Assembly: GCA_037783415.1 (NCBI GenBank)
Contig: JAZGTN010000073.1
Coordinates: 2,666,001 to 2,730,000, forward strand
Direction: 5' to 3'
Length of the DNA: 64,000 nucleotides
DNA from: Leptasterias polaris
Taxonomy: Eukaryota > Echinodermata > Asteroidea > Forcipulatida > Asteriidae
Part shown: positions 46,001 through 57,976 of the stretch, piece by piece
Layout: every line of letters starts with the position of its first letter
Numbering within the stretch: the first letter of the stretch is position 1
The notes under the pieces: model-generated
What the model was told of the DNA's origin: nothing
Database searches by the model: none
Seen by the model: the letters and a program-made list of their open reading frames with translations, nothing else
Made by a program: the position numbers and the translations under genes

Positions 46001-47725
46001 TGAAATACAAAAAACCGTCCACTCCAGGGAACATTATTTAATACTATCGAGTTTTAAAAAAACAACACATTTACGCGAGTAATGCTTCAGTTACTGACAA
46101 AGTAACCATCTATTTACGAAGCCAAAATGTATGCCTAATAGGTGGCACTAATTGGCGCAGTATCGTTTTACGTAACAAAATAAAACCGGCGAATTTACCA
46201 ATGAGAATAATTTGTTTAGACGGTTTCTTGCACCCCTCTCTGTGCTTATTATTTCCTACATAATCAACCTCGATATCAGTCAGTCGAGAATGAGTAGACC
46301 ACGTACTGCCAGACTCCATACAAATGAAAAGTATCAGTTCAACATCCAACTATTATTTTCAAGCATAACTCTTGAGCTCTGATTTTACTGCAGAAGCAAA
46401 GTTTTAAGAGCTAAAGTCTGGGTCAAAGACGGATCAATGGTATTTTCTCCAACCACTGAAACGAAGCTTTGCCAAGAACACAATTCAATGCAAGATCATA
46501 ACAAAATTCCTCACTAATCCCATTGTCACGTCAGTAGAGATCGCTGAACCGATTTTTGGGGCATACACACAATGCCATGCAAATCAACATTGTTACGCGG
46601 AATAGTTGATGTCATTTAAATTTATTATGCCGATCATTTTGAACCTTAAATATTGAATGAAAGTCATAGGCCTCTCTTCACCTTTGGTTGTTGAGAAAAC
46701 GACGGCCATTGTGTCCTCCATCCATGGTCGGAGTGCTTCACTGTCTGCATAACCTCCCCATATATCCACGACCTTTGACCCCTTGTAGTACACTGAGAAA
46801 GCTGAACCCCCGATCGGGTACTCCACACCCTTTGCAAAATTCTCCCTGAAAACAGTGAATTAAAAAACTGTTTGAAATTACCCAACCTGAAAGCGACTTT
46901 AATAATCTTCGAGATACTGGCCGATTCGTTTTTAGTTGCTTTGGCTACGGTATATAGAAATGTCATTGTTTGATCGTGGCTTGTCCTGGCCTAGATGGTC
47001 AAGCGCACTGGCCTCAAGTTCGGATGGTTTCTGGTTCGAGTTCCGGTCTCGACACTTGGGTACTTAAGCAAGATACTTTACGACCATAAATAATGCTTCG
47101 ACTTTCGGAGGTTCCAGGTGTTGTGTAATTCACGAAAAGAGCCAAGTTTACTATACCGTTGAGAGGAGGGGAGCGCCCCCGTGTTTTCCGGTGTGGTTGG
47201 CTGCAAATTGTTAAAAATATAAAATGTTATATTGCTATGTAAATAAATGGGTCTAATATTTCTAAAAATGGCTTCTTATACCTTAGAAAACAACAATGAG
47301 CGTCTAGACGCCCTCGTAGGTACGAAAAGGCGCCAAAAGAACTGCGTGTTATTGTTGTTTTTGAGGAAGATTCCTGCAAGTTTACTTAACCACACAACAC
47401 ATAGGCAATCTGAGAATGGCACGTTTGACTGAACAATGACGTGAACGTCTTGTTTATGTACCGTCGGAGATTTTGTTAACGTTCATAATCTAACGTGGCT
47501 ATTTTGAGTGCAATCGGAAAAAGGCACTTGTTTTCTCAACGAACAACATATTACTTTAGTGAAAACATATAGGCGTTGTTACCGATAAAGCTGGAGCACA
47601 GGTTCGAATCCTGGCGCGGTAGTTCCCGAAATTAGCACGGGTAGAGCCTTAGTCCACAGGTTGGGTAAGTACAGCACTACGACCGCCGTCACACACACGA
47701 GTACAGCACTCTTCATGAACGCCAT
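43068..47725 (-). CDS. Beta-lactamase-like serine hydrolase, array copy 2
   Basis: Seven exons in transcription order: 47583-47725, 46682-46845, 45863-45999, 45312-45537, 44207-44400, 43362-43610, 43068-43250. Exon lengths 143, 164, 137, 226, 194, 249 and 183 match copy 1 except exon 6, which is two codons shorter. The product is 431 residues and the frame is open throughout. Motifs are as in copy 1: STTK nucleophile, HGYHTLTFG and FGHPGSGG. Most divergence is in exon 5, where the segment after GRLTGDI differs strongly from copy 1, while exons 1, 2, 4 and 7 are nearly identical. Introns also align in places, for example just upstream of exon 5, so the whole gene was duplicated rather than retrocopied. 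The membrane-anchor N-terminus is conserved (MAFMKSAVLVCVTAVVVLYL). Confidence 0.93.
43855..43992 (-). mobile_element. tRNA-derived SINE fragment in copy 2 intron 5
   Basis: On the minus strand, TCATGGCCGAACGGTTTAGA (A box) and GTGTGGGTTCGAATCCCGGT (B box) precede the shared CTTGTGTCCTTGAGCATGAT tail. Confidence 0.7.
46985..47255 (+). mobile_element. tRNA-derived SINE, near full length, in copy 2 intron 1
   Basis: CCTAGATGGTCAAGCGCACT (A box) and TGGTTCGAGTTCCGGTCTCG (B box) are followed by GACACTTGGGTACTTAAGCA and a body ending TATGTAAATAAATGGGTCT. The body matches the elements at 1411-1680 and 21530-21635. Confidence 0.75.
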
Positions 47726-48470
47726 TTTTGATCATCAAGTCCTGTATGTTATCGATAATGACAGCCCAGGCACGTCTGCTCAATACTAGACTTGATTCAA
47801 CAACTTGACCTGTATCTATTGTGATTATAGCAGTTGAGGTCAACGCTTTGTAAGCCTTGTACTTTCGCAATACTGCGTTGAAGGGGGACTTGTGTCAAGG
47901 TCATATAGCGGCATTGAGGTAATACTACTTCACGGACATCTGTGCGCAGACTCGCATAAAAAGCCTCATGTACACTTTGCCCACTCCATTCAGTCTGGCT
48001 AGGATAGTTGCAGGAAGAAACGGTATCCCTCTTCACTGTATAGCGAACCATGGGAGGCTATAGTGGGGGACAAGTAGACCTAATCACTCTGCGTACCTGC
48101 CCTGCTTTTCGAGATTTTTTAAAACAATATAGTATGTCACAACAGCCCAAACCCATACGTACTACTATAGGCATAAAACGCACGAGTAGACAATTATTCC
48201 GTCATTTTTATAATAAATCATGCATTTTAAATACACTAGCCCGGCGGGACGGAAAGATTATATCTCAGTGAAATACACGTTTAAGCTAATAATTTGCGAC
48301 ATCCCCCGTTGGACTATGGAACTTGTAGAAATTATCTGAACGCGCGCTTGTTGCATGCAGGGAGCTCAGTGAGGATTTCCGGAACTTCACTCACAGTTTT
48401 TGCCAACTGTAAGAGCATATACTTTTCGAAGTAAACACACTAATAAAAACCCTTTGTTGTAATCTCAAAA

Positions 48471-49182
48471 TTCGTCGGCGTTTTCACGAAGTGGCGAATC
48501 CGTGGAAACATTTTTTTTACAGCATTTTGTTTTTTTGCATTTTTTAATTGTTTTTGGTGTCCTTAACAATTCTGCAAAGTTTTAAGTCTTAAAAGCGTAT
48601 ACAATTTTAATTACGCTAATTGCATAAACGGCGAATCAGTCAACTTTACGGATTTGCGTTTTCACGAACTGGCGAATAACCTTTTCCCCAGGGTTAATTT
48701 GTAATGCTACCGCTTAACGCGCTTGTCAACGTCGTCACCGGCGAATCCGCGCCCTGTGTGTGGCGAATCCGGTGTTTAGAGCATTTTGCGTTTTCACGAA
48801 CCGGCGAATCAGACCCCCCCCCCCCCCCCCCCCCCCCCTGCGGGTTTTCACGAACCGGCGAATCCGCGCCCTGTGTGTGGTGTGAATACGCGCTCTGTGT
48901 GTGGCGAATCCGGGGTGCTCGTTAATTTGCGTTTTCACGAACCGGCGAATAAGTTTTGAACCAAACAGCATTCTAACAAAGCATCACAATAAAGAAATAA
49001 GTATTTAGTCATGTTATTTAACTTATACACTACCGTATCACTATAAAATATTTAACACTTTCAATTAAAAGACCGGCGAAAACACATTTTTAAAATGTGA
49101 CCAACTTCAAAAGCGTTTTTCTCAAAACGCTGTTTTCAGCTGCGTGGGCGGATTCGCCGGTTCGTGAAAACGCCGACGAATT
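48471..49182. mobile_element. TIR element with five internal copies of its own end
   Basis: The 33-bp ends (TTCGTCGGCGTTTTCACGAA, then GTGGCGAATCCG, and the inverse at 49150-49182) bound 712 bp. The motif GTTTTCACGAACCGGCGAAT recurs directly at about 48657, 48790, 48845 and 48931, and GACCGGCGAAAAC at 49070. A 25-base poly-C run is at 48814-48838. There is no transposase. Confidence 0.8.
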
Positions 49183-49468
49183 ATGAGCGTCAGCTGTCAT
49201 CCCAGAAATCAATGATTTATTGGCATTTTGCTGTGTTCGTGAAAAACAATAATTCCATGGCAGCATACTGGAAAATAACATTGAATATTAACAGCATACG
49301 TAGGCTATAGAATAGGTGTAGCAAATTATAACACCTGTGAATCGGTGAATACTTAAAATAGAGTAGGAGCGGGTCAATATTTCACAAAGAGCTACGATTG
49401 TTCTGAACTGCTAATCAATCGTAGTTGCTACGCAAAGTGTGATGTCACAATGCTAATCACTTTGGTAA

Positions 49469-49641
49469 TAGACCTTATGCATATGACGTCATTTGAGTAG
49501 GGCGCCCTCGCTTAGAGGTCAAAAGGAAGATGTTCATTGGCCAATCCTGTGCGCCGCGCGTACAAATCTGTGCGTTTCCATTGTTTCATCATCAGTTTAC
49601 CTCTAAGATGGCGGCTTGTTGACGTCAATGCATAAGGTCTA
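49469..49641. mobile_element. TAGACC-ended MITE
   Basis: Ends TAGACCTTATGCATATGACG and GACGTCAATGCATAAGGTCTA. Internal GCGCCCTCGCTTAGAGGTC resembles GCGCCCTCACTGAGGCC in the element at 34298-34492. Confidence 0.8.
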
Positions 49642-50920
49642 TACCGACATTTCATCTTTCAGATGAATCTGAAAGCTTTTTGAAAATCTAGCTAAAATAG
49701 CCCCCGGGAACGATATCCACACCACACATATTCCCTTCAGACCATTTGAGGCCCACAAGCTTGCAGCGCTGAGCTCTCTCTATAACAGTTCGCTCTGTTT
49801 TTGTGCCACTGGTTTGGCTTCACTGACTTGCCGCCAGTTTTCATGAGGCACTCCTCCAATTCCCAAGCTAAATAGGACCAACGTTATAGCCCAAATTTAT
49901 CAAATCTCCTCAAAAGTTGAAACCCAGAACCCCCATCAGGTTGTGATAGATTCTTATAATTACACAAACTATTAGTTGCATGACCCCCAATTAAACGTTA
50001 TAATTAAAAAAAGTTGTGGGTTTACAAATTATGATAAGTAGCTTTGGCGCATGAATTTTTGGTCGATTTAGAGTAGTGCACCCCGGTCGTATTAAACTTT
50101 TCCTCCAGTCTGCCCTCTGGAGCCATCATTGCTGCCTTGCAGTCGGGCAGCATTCTATAAATACAACGAGGTCAATCCACTTCCATCTACTAGTCTACAC
50201 TTCTTCACTAATCCTCTTTAATTAATTTGGTTATTTTGAGTATTTCTTCGGTCGACACGGCAAAAGCCCATGTCTGATATTCAAGATTATTCTGATTTCA
50301 AGATTCTCATGAGACTTTTTAATTGAAATGTCTCCATCTTTTAATTGTCACTTCCAATGATCCTGTACAGATATATAAACGTTTAATTGTAAATTATTAA
50401 TGATTGATGTTTGATGTTCGTATATTTATTTTTATGCAATTCTCTTTTAATGGGTCTGTATACTTTTGGTTATGGTAATCACTCTTAAAATTAAACGTGT
50501 GTGATGAAACTCTACGATAATGCAGCTGGTACCATTCTGCCTTTAGTGAACTAACAATAATGAAAGTATTGTCTCGATAATACGTTAGAATGTATACTCA
50601 ACTGAAGACGACTAAGAACTTAAAATGCTTTTCCGCGGTTTGGATTACCGTGTTTATCTCATATAGCACCCCTGGATCACCAGTAAACATTTACTGAGAG
50701 TTCGGGACTTTAAAAGTTAGATTTTAAACACAGACATTTCACCCTAAAGCAACTCTGAGTATGATGGTCGAGTCTGTACACATGGTCTTATAATTATTTG
50801 ATGCTTAAGTAGAAACCTCACAGAATTACAACTTGACACACGGACAAGTTATTATGGGCGGTTGTGTCTAAACAGCCAATCATCAAGCTAGTGTTTCAGT
50901 CCATTCTTCACGCTTTAGAT
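49642..50920. other. Spacer downstream of copy 3
   Basis: AT-rich sequence with no supported gene. A fragment of the GTATACTTTTGGTTATGGTAATC MITE family is at about 50455-50495. Confidence 0.5.
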
Positions 50921-51409
50921 GCAGCTACTTTGCCTCCAATTTCTTGACACACTCGTAGGTTGCTTTTTCAAGACTCAGGAAACGTTCGTCGTCTCCCATG
51001 CTGAAGGGAGACGGGTAGCTTGTTATATATCCCATACCGAGCCGCCATTTTGGATCGGCACGCCCCTGTGCACCACCCGATCCAGGATGACCAAATTGTT
51101 GCGCCCCCTGGAAAGCCAAAAGTACAAAACCAATAAAATAATGTCATGTCAAAAATATTACGGGCTTTTTGAAGCAAATCCACGAACTCTATAATAGTTA
51201 TCAAACATCTGGCATAAATTGTAATTTTGATCGTAATTGTTATCAAAACATCTACGTTGTTATGCTTTTGTGGCTGTAGTAGGCCTGTATGCAGAAACAA
51301 AACGAAAATACACCATAGGCCCTATGCCTTACAAACAAACATAAATGGTAAAAACATAAATTTTTTGACACAAATAATAATATTCAGGTATAAAAAAAAA
51401 TACGTTATT

Positions 51410-51520
51410 TTGCTTCAAAAAAACAAATGAAACAAATAAATGAAAACGAAAAAAGAAGAGAAAGGAAGAAGAAGAAAAATGGAAAAAATAATTAAATAAT
51501 AATAATAAAATAGACCCAGT
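51410..51520. repeat. A/G-rich low-complexity tract in copy 3 intron 6
   Basis: Purine-rich AAATGAAACAAATAAATGAA, then GAAGAAGAAGAAAAATGG and (AAT)n. Confidence 0.7.
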
Positions 51521-52975
51521 AAAAAAACGTCACATCACCACAACGAATCCATGATGAACATTTGTTTTCGTTTTTGAGATAACACATTCGAAGGCAGTAG
51601 TTTAATTTTGAATCTTTAATTTTATTTGTTAACCATGTTTGCTTGAAGGCTTACCTCGTATTTAGTGATTTGGTATCCAAGATTAAAGATCATCTCAAGA
51701 CCAATGGTTTTGTCCATTGTGGCAACTGTTTCAGCCTCTCCTATAAACTTCGTAATCAAGTCTTCGGAGAGAAACTTCCGACCATCATTGGTCACTCCTC
51801 CGTTTGCCATCAGCCCGTATACCTTAGCAATGGCCCGTGCCGTCCCAATGCCGGATGCAGACGGCTGCTCGAGGGCCAGCAATTCTGGATTCAGAAAGTG
51901 TTCTGCCTGGTTGCGGTTAAACACAAAATAATGACTTCGGTTTGGTTTGGTCTTGGTTTGAGATTGAACACAGTGAATAATATCCAGAAATAAAGTATAG
52001 ACAATGAAATATCCAGAAATAAAGCATAGCTTTTAGTGTTGAGTTGTAGAAATAAAGCATAGCTTTTAGTGTTGATTTGTATGAACTAACTGAAACCTGA
52101 TGTTAAGTGGGAGATTTTGGAAGAGAGTTTATGCTCAAACTATGATATACCTTTAACTGAAAAACTAACAGAATAACTGTGTACTATAGTGATATATTGG
52201 ATTAAGTTCCTGCTGTCAATTATATCAGGAACCACCGGCGCCCTCCGAACAACGGAAGAATCTTGAACAAATTCTAAATAGACCTTTCTCACAACAGGGG
52301 CCAATTTCATGCTTAAGCACCATGTGCTTCACAACTCTCTGCTTAGCAAATCCCAGTCACAGATTGTGTGTGTGACATGTTAATATTGTGGCTAGTAAAA
52401 CCTTTATTCTGGTAAGCATATAATTTTGCCGTACTTATACATAGTTTGTGCTTAACTTCAATTCTTCCTTCGTGGTTCTACCTTACTGAGAACCACCACT
52501 TCTTCAATGTTATGAGCTTATAAACGGTACACTGTTACAACAAGCTTCAAATTATCTTTAATCTCCAAATTGGGCCATGGCTTAAGAGGAGCTCGGCTGA
52601 CTCAGTGTGAAAGGTGGGATGGAATGGGATCAGCTTGTGTCTTCTTTACGAAAACATATCTACTATAATCAGTAACTTTTATCAACTTCGGCTCCGTCAG
52701 ATCTTCCCTTATGGAATCGATCGTTTTAATTATTAATCAATTTTTTGATAAGGTTCGCATACCTCATCATTGATTCTATATTAAGTAATTTCATGAAGTC
52801 TGTTTTCCCGGTAACCGTAGCCCAAAGAACTTGGACGGTCTGTTCAACGGGCTGGTCAGCCCTTTTATGAGGGTCTGCCATAAACCTGTCACCGCCGGAG
52901 CTCTAGCTAGGCGGTAGTATAATTCCAAGGGCAGACCTATGTGAAAATCTACATCTGAAAAAGGGAAAAGATAAG

Positions 52976-53310
52976 ACGATGTGACCTGTGACATCACATG
53001 TTTACAAAAGAGCCACAGAGCCTGGACTTCCTGCAGGCACATTTGTACACAGCTCAATGGAAGAAAACAACAAATCTTATGTTTTATGGAGATTGCACCG
53101 TCTGATTTTTCTCAACTTTTGATATGAAGAAAGGGGGGACATCTCAAAAGGTGTACAGCTGTTGCTTTTGTAAATTTTGAATTTATGTGAAAATTATGAC
53201 ACAAAATGTAAATTTTCCCATATAGCCTGTGTATAGTATCTTGCCCGGCAGGAAACGCTTAAGAATGTGCAAGGTCACCACTCTGTAAACAAAGGTAACA
53301 TGGTCTATAA
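52976..53310. mobile_element. Repeat shared with 26150-26475, copy B
   Basis: It starts CGATGTGACCTGTGACATCA about 21 bp outside the acceptor of copy 3 exon 5 and runs to AAACAAAGGTAACATGGTCT. The high similarity to copy A, mostly single-base changes plus one short insertion, suggests recent movement. Confidence 0.75.
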
Positions 53311-54809
53311 GCAAGTAACATTATTTTTAGTAGAAAAATGCGATAATTTGCATTGCACTTTGGAGTTTCAAGCGCTCACTTATAAATTCATAAATGAATC
53401 GATAAAGTACAATTTGTCCCTTAGCAGAAGTGTGACAAGCACATACTCAGGGCTTTCCGAGTCCTGTTGGAAATTTTGAGTTCGAGCCCTATACTACCGC
53501 GATCTACTTACACCGCCGAATATGCCACAATAGTATCGGGTACCGTAAACAAGATACAATTTTGACAATACTAATAATTACCAAACGCTTGGGCAATTTC
53601 CTCTTTGAAGAACTGCCCGAGTGTCCGACGTTTGGGATCAGCTCGTCGTAGTAGTTGGCTGACATAGAGACCGAACGTCATTCCGTGGTACCCGTGGGTA
53701 CTGCCTGGTTCCCACTTCGGAGGTTCCTTAGCTAACAGCTGTCCCAATGCATCCTGGTCCGCGAGTTGCTCGAAGCTGATTGGTCCCTCTGTATATGACA
53801 GTCCTGCCTGGAAAATTAATGCATATGGCGATGAAAAAGAGACTCGACAGACGCCTCACCACGCCAGAACCAGACATTTCTCAGAAGCAATGCAAGCATT
53901 AAAAGTAAAGACAACCGAATCATCAGACTCGATATCAGTGTCTTGATCAGTCTTCTAATAAGAATCACTTACCCTTTAGGCCTAAAACAAGATATTGGAA
54001 GTTCCTCTTTCCATCATCTTGATGACCATTATACAAACCCGGCAGTTGTAAGTGCCTGTATGGTTTTGGCAGGGAGCATCACACGCTCGTACCCAGCCAT
54101 CGGCACATCACAAACCTCAACAATGTGTCGAATCCAAAGTCAATTTAACAAAAGATGTTTCAGAAATACACAAATATAACATTAGATTCAACTCGAAGCA
54201 GAGGCAAACAATTTGGAGGCATAATCAAAATTTCAGGTCTTGTAATTGTATAAAACTGCCTTTATAAAACAAGTAACTGGACTACACAACTCACAACGTA
54301 TAGAAGTCACTCGGACAAACAGAGAACGGAACAGGACAAACAAACAACTAATTACACACACACACCAACAAACGAAGTAAAAGCGTTCAGTGAACTAGGT
54401 AGTATTCCAACTGGAAAATCTCAGAGGTAGAGAATGGTAACAAAAAGAGGAAGGGCTACTGTTCATTATATGGAAATTATATTCTTATCAACTGTTTTTC
54501 TTTCGTGGCAGAAACGCAACAAAATCATACTTATATACCTCATGCTTTAGGAGCATGCGCACTGTGATATTCTCTTTATCGTTCTGAGCAAATTCGGGCC
54601 AATAAGATGCGACGGTCCTGTCATAGTCCAGGTGACCTCTATCCGCTAGGAGAGCCATGCACGTGGCGGCCATTCCTGGATCATACAAAACAAAAGTGAC
54701 AATTTTAAATAAAGGGCGCCCTTACGGAATCATGCACACAGGGCGAACGGTTCATTGAAAACTGATGGGGCTACCCTGGTTAAATAAGACAAAATAAATA
54801 ATGCAATTT

Positions 54810-54905
54810 GGTTTTTACCCTTACACCGATGTGTGTTAAGCACTGTATACTCAGTACTTACCCGAGCTTTGTGAAAAAATTAATAAATCCACAGGCAAAA
54901 TACGA
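54810..54905 (-). mobile_element. SINE tail, second family, in copy 3 intron 2
   Basis: TTTTTACCCTTACACCGATG, then AAGCACTGTATACTCAGTAC is the inverse of the SINE tail at 16345-16430. Confidence 0.6.
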
Positions 54906-56629
54906 AATAAATAAATAGAAACGCATTAAAATTCTATTTGAAAACTAACTTGAATATCACTATTGTGTGAAGCAGCCTTATAGTTATACAAGAAAGTAAT
55001 TTCGAGTTGTTGTTAATAATTATTTTTGTTGTTGTTTGGGGGTTTATTTTCATGGGCCTGAGTGTGGAGTGTGGTGGTTCTAAGAAAAGAATAACTAGAA
55101 TCTGAAGATGCGCAGAGTTAATTATTCGAAAAGTCGACAGTCAGTCCGATCTCGGAACCACCCCTCTTCTCTGCACACGATTTTCGTCCGTATAATCTCT
55201 CTTATTGTACTTCTTACACCATGCAAGCCATCGAATCTTACTAAACAAAATTTCAGTTGGAGAGCGAGAAATATGAACAGGAATTAGGACTGTATACCAT
55301 CCGTTAGCAGACCAAACGTGCACTACGAGCAAGAAGACCCCAACATAGTCGTTTGCATGTTATGTAACACATATTAAATTATCGAGATAATGTAATATTT
55401 GTTCACCTTTAGTCAACGAGTAAACAACAGCCATTGTATCTTCTCGCCATGGCCGGAGAGCTTCGGTGTCAGCGTAGCCTCCCCAGAGGTCAATGACCTT
55501 TGACCCTTTGTAGTACACAGAGAAAGCGCTGCCCCCTGTTGGGGACTCCACTCCCTTGGCAAAATTATCCCTGAGAGAAAAAAATGTCACGAAGAGAAGT
55601 GGCAGTGCCGTTTAGACGACTTCTGTGAAGCATTTTGTTGCTGTTGCCTTTCACCCAAACTTGTCTGAGAATAATATGGAATGCCATGTATGAATAATTG
55701 ACTGTGGCGCTTCGGCAGTGGCTAATGACCACTCAGACTGCAGAAAGGCCTCTATCATTAGCCATAGCTGTATCAGAGGTTGCTTGAGGTATGGCATGAT
55801 ATTCTATCCCCCAGCGAACTGTGTATACAGACTTCTTCTGGTAGCGCCCTCTTTTGAAGCAACCTTCTTCAGCCCATGTTAATTTCCTAAATTGGGGACA
55901 GAATCTCCGGGGGACAGATTTCCCTATGGCAGATGCAACAATATAATATAAATACAAAAGAACCGCTTACAAACATTACGATCTTTTCAGCACAAGTTCA
56001 TTAAAGTTTTAAAAAGCAGACACGTTCAACCTGGCCGATTACTAAGATTGTCATACTAAAATACACATAATATTTCAAACGGTTTGTGTTTTCTTTGGAA
56101 AAATCACACACATTGAAGGCCTAATTTAAGCGTGTTTCACAAGTTTTTAGCAAAAGCATGGTTTTGTTTAAAAGCCGATATCGCATAGTTTTTGTTGTTA
56201 ACTTTGTAAGCGCAAAATTCCTTGGTAAAGCACAGTCATATTTGACCATGTACGTTAATTTTTTGTGAAGGGAATCACTGGTGGTTTACAAATAATAATT
56301 ACAGCGAATGATCGGATCATCAAATCAAATCATCCTGTATTGTAAACTCAAAAAAAGAATATACAAATAAATAAAAACGAACCCCGAAACACAAGAAGAA
56401 TTTTGAGATACATATAGTGGGAGAACCGTGGTGGCTCTGAAAAGAACTAAGTTTAGTGTAAAACGAACGCTATAAAGACCTGAAAACCTTGAGCACTGGT
56501 TCGAATCCTGGCCGAACGGTTCCCGCTGTAAGTGTAGTGGGCGTCTTGGTCCATAGACTCGGTACATACACAACAAGAACTGCCGTCATACACACCAACA
56601 GTGCATTCTTCATGAACGCCATTTTTATC

Positions 56630-57170
56630 CCTTCCGATATTCTGTAATAATCATGGAGCTTTATCGCTCCATGTAATAATACAGTTGTGAACGTTTCACG
56701 CTACAATAGCCACTTTGTTTACCATACGGACGACAAAATAATACGCAACCCCCTAAAAAAACACCACCCCGTCATGGCCATTCGGTGCTAAGTCACAATG
56801 AGAGGGCAAAGAGCAGGAAATACGAACAACAAACAATTCAAGCTAGACTGGTCCCCTGTCCTTACCCATCAATGATCTAGGCAAGCGCCTGTCCTGCAAA
56901 CCCGATGATTTCATTGGATAGGTACACATTGACGTCAGCTGTTTTGTTTTGTTATGGTTGGCCAAAAGTGCATTACGGCATGTACCCATCGGCCAGCCAC
57001 CGCACAATTTAATGAATCCCAGTGCGTCAAATTAGCCATTATCATATCCCACATAGGCTAGCTAATGTAGTGTACCCATCTATATAATTAAAATCGGTAC
57101 CAAGTTCCACCCCGCGGCGCTGCGAGATCCGACCGTCCGCTTGCGCACGGTGACCTCGCCCCCTCGAGGA
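56630..57170. other. Region upstream of copy 3
   Basis: The 5' flank of copy 3. The part at 56850-56990 (CTGGTCCCCTGTCCTTACCC, TTTCATTGGATAGGTACACA) resembles 44455-44620, an intron of copy 2, so it is repeat-derived. Confidence 0.45.
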
Positions 57171-57186
57171 CGAGGTTGGGCTCTGG

Positions 57187-57262
57187 GCTGCCATCTTTTT
57201 TATTGGGTCGCCATCTTTTTTATTGGGTCGCCATCTTTTTTATTGGGTCGCCATCTTTTTTT
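57187..57262 (+). repeat. 20-bp tandem repeat GCCATCTTTTTTATTGGGTC
   Basis: Three complete units and a partial fourth, almost identical, directly before the tandem duplication at 57263. Confidence 0.9.
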
Positions 57263-57976
57263 TCTCACGTGTGATGACTTCTCACGAGTGGTTCGTTATT
57301 TCCTCGGTCTTGGGTGTTCGCCGTAATTTCCCAGCTCTCTCGACAAGATTGTGTTAATGTTGTTTGTCTTCAGAAGATATTTGTTGCACGTTTTGTGGGT
57401 TTAAATGGTATTAAATAATTTATCAATAAATATCTACTGCATTTTGTGTCACCAAAAGTCCACGGTTTTAACGACCCGTGAGTCTTTTCAGTGAACAATC
57501 AGAAGTAGGGCTGCATGACTAAGGTAATTTCTCAAGGATGCACGCAATAAACAATTTGCATGTTGGGATAACTGGTGCCCTCATTTTCCATCGAACAACG
57601 CTTTAGAAAGAGAGTGTGTACCAGCGACGATTTTCTCACGTGTGATTATTTCTCACATTTGATTGGTCTGTTATTACCTCGGTCTTGGGTGTTCGCCACA
57701 ATTTCCCAGCTCTCTCGAAAAGATTGTTTTAATGTTGTTTGTCTTCAGAAGATATTTGTTGCAAGTTTTGTGAGTTAAATGGTATTAAATAATTTATCAA
57801 TTAATATCTACTGCATTTTGTGTCACCGAAAGTCCACGGTTTTAACGACCCATGAGTCTTTTCAGTGAACAATCAGAAGTAGCGCTGCATGACTAACGTA
57901 ATTTCTCAAGGATGCACGCAATAAACAATTTGCATGTTGGGATAACTGGTGCCCTTATTTTCGATCGAACAACGCT
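57263..57976 (+). repeat. About 371-bp tandem duplication
   Basis: 57263-57602 and 57634-57976 are closely similar, both running from TCTCACGTGTGAT through CCTCGGTCTTGGGTGTTCGC and AACGACCC(G/A)TGAGTCTTTTC to ATCGAACAACGCT. No coding frame is shared. Confidence 0.85.

Larger units (their letters stand above)
50925..56622 (-). pseudogene. Beta-lactamase-like array copy 3, apparent frameshift in exon 5
   Basis: Seven exons in transcription order: 56480-56622, 55407-55570, 54539-54675, 53582-53807, 52763-52954, 51655-51906, 50925-51107. Six keep the frame and motifs: SLTK (Thr to Leu in the second position), HGYHGMTFG and FGHPGSGG, with a hydrophobic N-terminus. Exon 5 is 192 nt against 194 nt in both other copies. 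Its frame matches the paralogues to about PLNR, then meets TGA at 52791-52793, while another frame carries the similarity (ending near TGKTDFMKLL). It is therefore a recent pseudogene, an allele with an indel, a sequencing or assembly error, or a gene using a different exon 5 splice site. It is the most divergent copy, yet purifying selection still seems visible in the flanking exons. Confidence 0.8.

Noticed and set aside
48704..48971. Frames with long Pro or Gly runs on both strands
   Set aside because: They are produced by the poly-C run and TIR repeats of the element at 48471-49182.
31440..56622. Recent bacterial transfer of an antibiotic-resistance beta-lactamase
   Set aside because: The genes have six conserved introns, an N-terminal membrane segment and animal-type motifs, and they belong to a eukaryotic PF00144 lineage.
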